Shown here: positions 1 to 5,780 of the stretch, piece by piece
How positions within the stretch are numbered: position 1 is the first letter of the stretch
Layout: the number at the start of each line of letters is the position of its first letter
Origin: Dehalococcoidales bacterium
GTDB taxonomy: Bacteria; Chloroflexota; Dehalococcoidia; Dehalococcoidales; RBG-16-60-22
Assembly: GCA_030606585.1 (NCBI GenBank)
Contig: JAUWGD010000040.1
Span: 1-13,109, forward strand
Direction of reading: 5' to 3'
DNA: 13,109 bases
Made by a program: the position numbers and the translations under genes
Notes under the pieces: generated by a model
The model's database searches: none
What the model saw: only the letters and a program-made list of their open reading frames with translations
Told to the model about the DNA's origin: nothing

Positions 1-2
1 TC

Positions 3-83
3 AACATTGACGAAGTCAGGCCACCCAGCTCGTTGAAAGGAAGTACCTCGAAGGAGTATGTTAAAATAGCGACCGGACTCTAG
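3..83 (+). CDS. C-terminal tail of an unidentified protein, cut by the left edge
   Basis: An open frame enters from the left edge and ends at the TAG at 81-83, giving 26 visible residues that finish ...EYVKIATGL. Codon choice looks like real coding DNA, but the piece is short. The pattern Pro-Pro-Ser-Ser followed by Lys-Gly-Ser and an aromatic residue is loosely like the C-terminal end of FAD-binding (CoxM-type) subunits of molybdenum hydroxylases, but this is too weak to name the gene. It lies just upstream of the CoA-transferase remnant and could itself be either the intact end of a gene or more debris. Confidence 0.35.
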   Translation, partial: NIDEVRPPSSLKGSTSKEYVKIATGL

Positions 84-127
84 ACAGTGGTGCTACCAAT
101 TTCGGGGTAAGGTCAAGATAACAAAAT

Positions 128-397
128 ACTGATTTGTGTGCCGGGGCAGATAAGCTACTCATCGCCATGGAACATACTACCAGGGATGGACAATCTAAAA
201 TCGTTAACGAATTAAGTTATCCTGCTACTGCCGAAGGAAAGGTAAACATGATATTCACTGACCTCGCCGTGATTGAGGTTACTCCACAGGGTCTCCTCCT
301 CAAAGAATTCTATCCTGGACTTACCCTGGAAGATATCCAGTCAGTAACTGAGCCCGAATTTATTATAAGCCCCGACTTGAAGGAAATAGAGCTTTAA
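128..397 (+). pseudogene. 3' remnant of a 3-oxoacid/acetate CoA-transferase beta subunit (5'-truncated)
   Basis: The frame reads as the last 89 or so residues of a family I (SCOT/AtoA-type) CoA-transferase beta subunit. Recognisable landmarks are DLCAGADKLLIAMEHTT, then SKIVNELSYPATAEGKV, then FTDLAVIEVTPQGLLLKEFYPG and a terminal region equivalent to the family's C-terminus. Intact subunits have about 210-220 residues, and the catalytic glutamate lies in the N-terminal part that is missing here. Family-like sequence starts abruptly near base 128. In the same frame there is a TAA at 119-121, and I could find no homologous continuation upstream in the other frames. A TTG at 134 could in principle start translation but has no convincing ribosome binding site. 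The enzyme would transfer CoA between acetate or succinate and acyl or acetoacetyl groups; this fragment cannot. Confidence 0.8.
381..397 (+). repeat. 17-bp direct repeat, copy 1 (end of CoA-transferase remnant)
   Basis: The 17 bases AGGAAATAGAGCTTTAA encode the final Glu-Ile-Glu-Leu-stop of the CoA-transferase remnant. They recur exactly at 476-492, 95 bases downstream. Confidence 0.85.
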
Positions 398-414
398 CTA
401 ATCATGCCAATGCC

Positions 415-448
415 GCGGCGCTTCCTTCTATGCGCCGCCAGGAGTTTT
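415..448 (+). terminator. Possible intrinsic terminator after the CoA-transferase remnant
   Basis: A perfect 7-bp GC stem (GCGGCGC at 415-421 with GCGCCGC at 432-438) closes a 10-nt loop and lies 17 bases after the remnant's stop codon. The T-rich stretch (TTTTCTT from 445) starts 6 bases after the stem, later than in a typical terminator, so efficiency is doubtful. Confidence 0.4.
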
Positions 449-453
449 CTTAC

Positions 454-492
454 ATGACGACTCATACGCAAAGACAGGAAATAGAGCTTTAA
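454..492 (+). other. 12-codon mini-ORF ending in the duplicated CoA-transferase 3' end
   Basis: An ATG at 454, preceded by CAGGAG with 9 bases of spacing, opens a 12-codon frame reading MTTHTQRQEIEL. Its last four codons and stop are identical to the end of the CoA-transferase remnant and in the same phase. It looks like a gene start joined to the tail of a beta-subunit gene after internal deletion, rather than a functional peptide gene. Confidence 0.4.
476..492 (+). repeat. 17-bp direct repeat, copy 2
   Basis: Exact second copy of the 17 bases at 381-397. It is in frame within the mini-ORF at 454-492. The bases flanking the two copies differ. Confidence 0.85.
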
Positions 493-904
493 AGCATTCA
501 GGAAAGCACATCGTCGGTTATGGCTTCCTCAGATATGCCCGTCTACGTGCCACAGCCGATAGATGTTGGCTGAACTCTAGACTCTATTTTTAAGACTTAA
601 CAGTGGCTACGCTCTTACACATGATCTGACTTTAGCCGCAGCCTAACCTATTGTGTGCGTGGCTCCCCCACTGAACGAAAGTCCAGATTGTGTGATGTTA
701 CAAAAGCTTATTTTGTGCACCGAAGCTCGTTATAATTTAGATATTTAACGCGAAGGAGATAGAAAAAGTTCTGCCTATTGTACCCCTATCTCCACCAGTC
801 CTACTCTCGCACATATTAACCCCTGCCGTTACCTCAAGCGAGGAGTCCGCTGTATTCCCATCATCTTCACAGTGCCGCCGTATTTCAGGCTCTCCCGATA
901 ACCG
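493..904. other. About 410 bases without a recognisable gene
   Basis: No ORF here resembles a known protein on either strand, and there is no tRNA-like or transposase-like sequence. What can be seen is a TATAAT at 731-736 without a good -35 box, followed by a ribosome-binding-like GAAGGAGAT near 753-761 with no convincing gene behind it. There is also a short sequence similarity (11 bases near 572-582, then CAGTGG) to bases 75-90 upstream of the CoA-transferase remnant. The region also serves as the downstream side of the minus-strand dehydrogenase gene, but I see no strong terminator for that gene. Confidence 0.5.
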
Positions 905-2227
905 CTATTTACTTTTAGTCGGGTCTTCCATCTTACCCGGCCCGAACGAAGAGAAGTCCAGGTCGTAGAACTCCCGGCACACGGCGAAATAGCCCAGATG
1001 ACTGCCGCCCATCACCAGCTTTGATATCGGCGCATCACGGTAATATTTCTCGTAGTGGTTCTCGCGGACATAGCCGTATGACCCCATGAGTTCCATTCCC
1101 TTCAGGATTAGTTGGGGTACGGTCCTGGTGATACAAGCATGCACGGCATGCCCCTTTGCCCACATACTCTTGGTATCCCACATACCGTAAATATCCATGC
1201 GGTCATACTCATGGGCCAGTTCCAGGAAGGCGGCTCTTCCCACCGTGATGAATGAGGCTATCTCGCCCAGAATCATAGCCGCAGAGAGGTGCTGATTGAT
1301 TGGTCTGCCGCCGGCTACCCTCTCCCCCGTATACTCAAGAAGTACATCGAAGGCGCCCTGCAGAATACCGATGGCATGGCCTGAATTCAGGGGCATGGGA
1401 GCCGATACGGTAGATTCGAAGATGGACCAGGCTACCGGCCCCTGCAGTCCCCACTCTTTAGGTACCCTGACATTATCAAAATAAGTAGCCGTGTTTCTGT
1501 CAGCCTGCATGCCGCACTTTACCTCGAATTTGCCGTGGGAAACGCCCTGCCACGGTTCGGGCACGTAAATCAGGGCAAAGGCGTCCTTCCCTAACTTCGG
1601 GTCTATATTGCATATTACGCAATGCAGGTCAGCTACCCCGGCATTCGATGCCCAGAACTTGTTGCCGTTGATAACCCATTCGTTGCCTTCGAGTTTGGCC
1701 CTTACTCCTATCGTTTTACCTTCATTCGTTATGTTTTCGATATCACAGGCGGACTCGGCTTCACTCATGTTAAAGCAGGCCGCGCGATGTTCGTTACCAA
1801 CGTAGCCGGGCGCAAATTCATCAAGCACGGCTTTCGCCCAGGCTTTTGCCTCGGGAGTGGGTGCCATAAGATAGGCCAGGGCAGCCGGCGTCCATCCCCA
1901 GTCGGTAACGGCGCTGTGCATGCTTATACCGTAGTCGCCGCGCGCTATCTGCTCCTGCTTTAGAGCACCCGCGACTATGGAAAGCATCTCATTGCCGCCG
2001 TAGTCTTTAGGTATCAAGTTCTTCTGACAACCGAGGTCTACCTGCAATTTTTTCAGAATCGGGTTAATTATTTCTTCATGCGTTACATCATCGTCGATTT
2101 TGTCACGAACCGGTATAATTTCTTTGTCCACAAAATCAGAAATCACCTTTTGCATCATGCGTGCTTCTTCATCGACGAAACACTCCGGGTACTGCAGTTT
2201 GTACCATTGACTGGTCTGGTCTAACAT
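905..2227 (-). CDS. Acyl-CoA dehydrogenase family protein with an atypical active site
   Basis: At 440 residues this is slightly longer than a typical acyl-CoA dehydrogenase (about 380-400). The family layout is visible: an N-terminal helical domain, a flavin/substrate segment around FNMSEAESACD (about 153-163), the beta-domain phrase FWASNAGVAD (about 191-200), the helix GILQGAFDVLLEY with GERVAGGRPI, and a C-terminal GSYGYVREN...RDAPISK block. Such enzymes use FAD to remove two hydrogens from an acyl-CoA and pass electrons to ETF. In the C-terminal block the usual Tyr-Glu-Gly-Thr is Val-Met-Gly-Gly (Met406), so the standard catalytic Glu is absent. The alternative Glu position used by isovaleryl-CoA dehydrogenase also appears not to be Glu. 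The start ATG follows AAAGGGGGG with 6 bases of spacing. It is the last gene of the minus-strand cluster and has its own likely promoter. Family assignment is secure; dehydrogenase activity and substrate are not. Confidence 0.88.
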   Translation of the reverse strand: MLDQTSQWYKLQYPECFVDEEARMMQKVISDFVDKEIIPVRDKIDDDVTHEEIINPILKKLQVDLGCQKNLIPKDYGGNEMLSIVAGALKQEQIARGDYGISMHSAVTDWGWTPAALAYLMAPTPEAKAWAKAVLDEFAPGYVGNEHRAACFNMSEAESACDIENITNEGKTIGVRAKLEGNEWVINGNKFWASNAGVADLHCVICNIDPKLGKDAFALIYVPEPWQGVSHGKFEVKCGMQADRNTATYFDNVRVPKEWGLQGPVAWSIFESTVSAPMPLNSGHAIGILQGAFDVLLEYTGERVAGGRPINQHLSAAMILGEIASFITVGRAAFLELAHEYDRMDIYGMWDTKSMWAKGHAVHACITRTVPQLILKGMELMGSYGYVRENHYEKYYRDAPISKLVMGGSHLGYFAVCREFYDLDFSSFGPGKMEDPTKSK

Positions 2228-2314
2228 ACGTTTCCCCCCTTTAAAATATTAAGTTACTGGCAGGCTATCCGCATCCGGTAGTAGCTATTAATAGGTCATG
2301 CGTTGCCGATGGAA

Positions 2315-2343
2315 ATGCTACTATAAACACCTTAATTTGTCAA
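2315..2343 (-). promoter_or_regulatory. Likely sigma-70 promoter of the acyl-CoA dehydrogenase-like gene
   Basis: On the minus strand a perfect TTGACA (2338-2343) is followed after 17 bases by TAGCAT (2315-2320, four of six consensus bases). It lies in the 168-base gap between the TIGR04076-type gene and the dehydrogenase, so the dehydrogenase may be transcribed separately from the genes upstream. Confidence 0.5.
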
Positions 2344-2395
2344 CAACAGATGAACTTAAAAACCATCACGAGACGGGATATTAACGTACTTCCAA

Positions 2396-3043
2396 TCATC
2401 CGATTTTAGGCCGGCTGGGGGGTTCTTTACCGGTAGCGTACGCCCCACCATCGCGAAGCTCAATGTAACCCATGTCAGTCAGCGCGTCCATCAGGACTTC
2501 CAGTAATACGGGAGTCAGGGGCGGAGAAATTTTATCTTTTTCAAAGTCGGTAAACCTGTCGAGTATCTCGTTGATTTTGATGCCAGGTTCTTTTTCCACT
2601 TTCTCAAGTACGGCAATCTCTCTCCGGTAAAAAGGCTGAGCGTAATCGCTATCACTTAAATCAACCGGTTCGCAGAAGAAATGAGCCAATGTCCGGGTGT
2701 CGCCACAAACGAAATGCCCCCCTTTGGCTTTGCCGGTCCTGGTTTTTACGGCATCGCCTTCCGGTGGGAGGGGCCGGAATCCCATGCCGTCGTATTTAGC
2801 CATAGCTGGGTCCAGGGCGTCATGGCCCCGGTACATGTACATGACGTTCTCCGAGTATTTATTACCCAGAAGGAAAACGCCGTGAATAACGGGCATCATG
2901 GAAGCAAACAGTCCCGGGCATATCCTGCCGGTGAAACTCACGCCGTCATAATAGAACTCATCACCGATTTTATAGTGAAAATGGCAGGGATACTTCTCCA
3001 CGTCAGCTACGAATTCTATAAGCCTGCATCTCACTTTGAACAT
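2396..3043 (-). CDS. TIGR04076-like protein with a winged-helix-like C-terminal region
   Basis: The first 125 residues resemble the uncharacterised TIGR04076 family: KYPCHFHYKIGDEFYYDG, then GRICPG and a later segment with KYDGMGFRPL. Conserved-looking cysteines and histidines (Cys20, His21, His23, Cys42) could bind a metal, but this is inference. From about residue 140 the sequence changes character: REIAVLEKVEKEPGIKINEI, an acidic linker, LLEVLMDALTDMGYIEL and a short beta-hairpin-like RDGGAYAT. That order of two or three helices and a wing is typical of winged-helix domains, here without an obvious basic DNA-reading helix. The ATG follows AAGGTGG with good spacing. The gene begins 57 bases after the UroD-like stop, so the two are probably co-transcribed. 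No biochemical function is known to me for the family. Confidence 0.7.
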   Translation of the reverse strand: MFKVRCRLIEFVADVEKYPCHFHYKIGDEFYYDGVSFTGRICPGLFASMMPVIHGVFLLGNKYSENVMYMYRGHDALDPAMAKYDGMGFRPLPPEGDAVKTRTGKAKGGHFVCGDTRTLAHFFCEPVDLSDSDYAQPFYRREIAVLEKVEKEPGIKINEILDRFTDFEKDKISPPLTPVLLEVLMDALTDMGYIELRDGGAYATGKEPPSRPKIG

Positions 3044-3100
3044 AGGCGACCACCTTAAAAACTTATGCTATTTTTCTCTTTCAGCGCCCGTTCGCAATTA

Positions 3101-4438
3101 CTAGTAGGTACCGTATTCCACGGCGGCTTGCATATAGACGCGGAAATTATCCGGGTTCTTTGTTTCCGTGGCCGTGCAGCCGCCGGAAAGAATATAACCG
3201 CCGCCGGGAGCGCAGGTCTCGATAAGTTTACGGCAGTATTCCTTGACATCTTTCGGCGTGCCGGCAATCATCAGCGAGGCGGGCACGTTGCCGGAAATAC
3301 AGCAGGTATCGCCAATCATTTTCTTGGCATTGGCCATATCGGTCTGGTCAAACATCCAGGATACCCAGCCCTTGGGGAAATCGCCGATATACTCCAGCCT
3401 CTGATTATACCGGCCTTCGGCGAAGAGGGACACCATGATACCTTCGTCGATTAAAGCGTCCATGACCCTCTTCAGGCTGGGCCAGTAGAATTTTTCGAAC
3501 TGCTTGCGTGACATGAAAGTATCGTCGCCCTTATGCAGGGGGAACATCACCGAGAAGCCACCGACGGCATTGACATTGGATACCAGTCTTTTTATGGACT
3601 GTTCGGTAATCATGTCGATACACTCAAGGAGCTTCTCCGGCTGGCGGAACATATCGATAGCGGCCCCTTCCGTCCCTCTCAGGAAATCGCCGATAACATC
3701 GAACGGGGCTACGGCCAGACCGCCCCGCCCCGCGGGGAACCCGGCCTCCAGACTCTCTTTATTAAAAATCATGAGCTCTTTCTGCCAGATTTCCATTTCC
3801 TTACCCGCGTCTATCAGCGCCTGGAAAGCGGCCCGCATCTCCGGACGGGCAAAGGGAAAGGCCATTATCATGGGCATTCCCATAAAAGAGCTTAACGGCG
3901 GGAAATTTTTAATCTCCTCGGCGGCAAGTATCGTACGGGGTACCAGAGTCCTGAATGAAAAATCGGACGGGTCTTTCATAAGGGCATCATATTCGTCAGC
4001 GCGCATATAGGCTTCTTCCACGAACTGGTAGGTACCTACATCGTCACCTATGCCGTGGCCCGGCCACTTATAGGGTTTATACTTGAGGGTTTCCAGCACC
4101 TTTCCGGACCAGGTCAGTCCCGGGCCCATGAGACTATCCAAATCCTCATAAAAGTCATTCATAAATTTGGTCCATGCTTCACGAAGCGCCTTGTAATCGT
4201 ACATCATTTTCTTGAGGTTCCATCCGGCGTAATAAGCGGGGAAGTTACCGGTGGGCAGCGATACGGGCACACGGTCGGGCTCCTCGCACCGCCATACCTT
4301 CATCATACGGGTAACGCGTTCTTTATAAAGCTTCTCCGCCCTGGCATCGCGGAATTTAACGCCCACAGGATTTTTATAGCGCTCCATTCTCTTTTCACGC
4401 TTCTCTTCACGGCTTAGCTCCGACCACTGTTTCTCCAT
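3101..4438 (-). CDS. Uroporphyrinogen decarboxylase superfamily protein (methyltransferase-like), zinc motif altered
   Basis: This 445-residue protein has the C-terminal signature of the UroD/MtaA superfamily: DTFMSRKQFEKFYWPSLKRV (about 306-325), ISGNVPASLM (391-400), AGTPKDVKEYC, and GGGYILSGGCT (412-422). The superfamily includes haem-pathway decarboxylases and zinc-dependent methyltransferases that move methyl groups between corrinoid proteins and thiols. True UroD is unlikely: the porphyrin-binding RQAGR block is absent and the N-terminus is long and charged. In corrinoid methyltransferases a His-X-Cys motif follows the helix before the sixth strand; here the equivalent is Leu-Phe-Ala-Glu-Gly (338-342). 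The last cysteine (Cys421) is kept. No corrinoid protein is encoded in the window. The ATG follows GAAGGAG. It is followed 57 bases later by the TIGR04076-type gene. Substrate unknown. Confidence 0.82.
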   Translation of the reverse strand: MEKQWSELSREEKREKRMERYKNPVGVKFRDARAEKLYKERVTRMMKVWRCEEPDRVPVSLPTGNFPAYYAGWNLKKMMYDYKALREAWTKFMNDFYEDLDSLMGPGLTWSGKVLETLKYKPYKWPGHGIGDDVGTYQFVEEAYMRADEYDALMKDPSDFSFRTLVPRTILAAEEIKNFPPLSSFMGMPMIMAFPFARPEMRAAFQALIDAGKEMEIWQKELMIFNKESLEAGFPAGRGGLAVAPFDVIGDFLRGTEGAAIDMFRQPEKLLECIDMITEQSIKRLVSNVNAVGGFSVMFPLHKGDDTFMSRKQFEKFYWPSLKRVMDALIDEGIMVSLFAEGRYNQRLEYIGDFPKGWVSWMFDQTDMANAKKMIGDTCCISGNVPASLMIAGTPKDVKEYCRKLIETCAPGGGYILSGGCTATETKNPDNFRVYMQAAVEYGTY

Positions 4439-4482
4439 AGTGATATTGCTCCTTCAAAATGTTATTAATTGCTACGTTTTTC

Positions 4483-4512
4483 AGTATACCAAAGGGGGTA
4501 GATTTAAACCAA
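4483..4512 (-). promoter_or_regulatory. Possible internal promoter before the UroD-like gene
   Basis: In the 90-base gap between the aldo/keto reductase and UroD-like genes, the minus strand carries TTGGTT (4507-4512) and, 18 bases on, TATACT (4483-4488, five of six consensus bases). It could give extra transcription of the UroD-like and TIGR04076-type pair. Confidence 0.35.
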
Positions 4513-4528
4513 TCCGGTAATATCATTC

Positions 4529-5701
4529 CTATCCTACCAGCAGCTTACGCGCTTCCTTGAGCTTGTCCGGGATAGCAATTTTCAGACCGCAAGCCGCGGC
4601 GCAGGCGCCGCATTCATTACAGCTATCAATATCATGCCGTTCGATTCGATATAGAGACCGGGCTGTCTCGACATCGTCGTACATCACAGCGTCGTTATAC
4701 AGCTCGAAGATGCGGGGCACGTCAATACCCAGCGGACACGGCATACAGCCGCGGCAGGCAGTACAGGGGACGGGCCTCAATTTACGGTAGGCATCCCTGA
4801 CCCGGCCGATGAGCACTTCCTCCGGCACGGTAAGGCTATCCGCTTCAACGGTATCAGCGAGCGCTACGTTCTCTGCAACCTGCTCCATGGTGCTCATGTC
4901 GCTGACAACGGTAGCGATTTCCGGGTGGTTCCAGACCCAGCGCAGTCCCCAATCGGACAGCGGGCGGTTTTGCGGGTCTTCCGCCCATATCGCGGCTACC
5001 GAATCAGGCGGCGTCCCGGTCAGACGACCTCCCCTGAGAGGCTCGGTAACGACCACCGCCAGCCCCTTAGAAGCGGCGTACCTGATTCCGCCGGCACCCG
5101 GGTGATGGTCTATATCCATGTAACTGTATTGAAATTGACAGAGGGTCCAGTTGTCGTAAGCGTCCAGTACCTCCCTGAGGGCCTGAAAATAATCGTGGAA
5201 AGCAAACCCGACGTTTTTAATGCGTCCGCCGGCCATGGCCGCCTCCGCCCTGCTCAGCACGTCCATCTCCTGCAACCGGGGCCAGGTCTGCCGGTCCAGC
5301 CCCCCGAAAAGGAAAAAGTCTATAGAGTCCGTCTGAAGTCGCTCAAGGTGGTCGTCCAGATAGCGTTCTACATCCGCGGGGGAATCGATTAACAACGACG
5401 GTAGATTGGCGGCGATTTTAACTCTCTCCCGATAACCATCTTGAAGCGCCCGGGCCAGCAGGCGGGTCAGGCGTTCATGCCACTCCCTGTCACAGGGATA
5501 ACCCAGGTCCAGATAGTTAACGCCGCGGTCGATGGCGTAACGGAGCATCCTGACGACTTCGTCTTCATCCATGCTGGAAGGGTCACCGGCGAGCGACGGC
5601 AACCGCATAACGCCGAAGCCCAGCGTTGATGCTTTCCAGTCCAGCCTGCCAAACTTACGATACTTAATGACCGTTTTCCTCCACGATAATTCTCCAGCCA
5701 A
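4529..5701 (-). CDS. Aldo/keto reductase family protein with C-terminal 2x[4Fe-4S] domain, catalytic tetrad degenerate
   Basis: Up to 390 residues: an aldo/keto reductase (AKR) barrel (about 13-285) followed by a ferredoxin-like tail. The tail has two Cys clusters, Cys313-X2-Cys-X2-Cys-X2-Cys322-Pro and Cys361-X2-Cys-X2-Cys-X3-Cys371, as expected for two [4Fe-4S] centres. AKRs use an Asp-Tyr-Lys-His tetrad for NADPH-dependent carbonyl reduction. Here Asp65 is kept (YLDLGYPC), but Tyr is Cys70, Lys is Asn99 (IAANLP in place of the usual IATKLP) and His is Gly133 (DFFLFGGL in place of DFYLLHGL). The protein is therefore probably not a classical AKR; an electron-transfer or binding role is inference. 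The given end uses a TTG at 5701 with no ribosome binding site. A better start by homology is the ATT at 5666-5668, 9 bases after GGAGG, giving IKYRKFGRLDWK. It lies 79 bases after the cupin gene, probably in one transcript. Confidence 0.88.
   Translation of the reverse strand: MAGELSWRKTVIKYRKFGRLDWKASTLGFGVMRLPSLAGDPSSMDEDEVVRMLRYAIDRGVNYLDLGYPCDREWHERLTRLLARALQDGYRERVKIAANLPSLLIDSPADVERYLDDHLERLQTDSIDFFLFGGLDRQTWPRLQEMDVLSRAEAAMAGGRIKNVGFAFHDYFQALREVLDAYDNWTLCQFQYSYMDIDHHPGAGGIRYAASKGLAVVVTEPLRGGRLTGTPPDSVAAIWAEDPQNRPLSDWGLRWVWNHPEIATVVSDMSTMEQVAENVALADTVEADSLTVPEEVLIGRVRDAYRKLRPVPCTACRGCMPCPLGIDVPRIFELYNDAVMYDDVETARSLYRIERHDIDSCNECGACAAACGLKIAIPDKLKEARKLLVG
5678..5682 (-). promoter_or_regulatory. 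Ribosome binding site pointing to an ATT start codon
   Basis: GGAGG on the minus strand lies 9 bases before the ATT at 5666-5668, which is exactly where related Fe-S aldo/keto reductases begin (Met-Lys-Tyr-Arg-Lys-Phe-Gly). No ATG, GTG or TTG in frame lies near that position. Confidence 0.5.
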
Positions 5702-5780
5702 TACCAGCGAGGGCTCACGACCGTACTATGGTGGTCACTCACCCTCGCTAATAATATTACTATATCTGATATCGGGACGA

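Noticed and set aside
493..904. Possible tRNA, small RNA or RNase P-like element in the gene-poor stretch
   Set aside because: No cloverleaf or known RNA signature could be built by eye from either strand.
1622..1963. Plus-strand ORF of 113 codons opposite the acyl-CoA dehydrogenase-like gene
   Set aside because: Shadow of the minus-strand gene; no ribosome binding site or family similarity.
3101..4438. Considered calling the gene hemE (uroporphyrinogen decarboxylase)
   Set aside because: The porphyrin-binding N-terminal motif is absent and the gene context has no other haem genes, so only superfamily membership is claimed.
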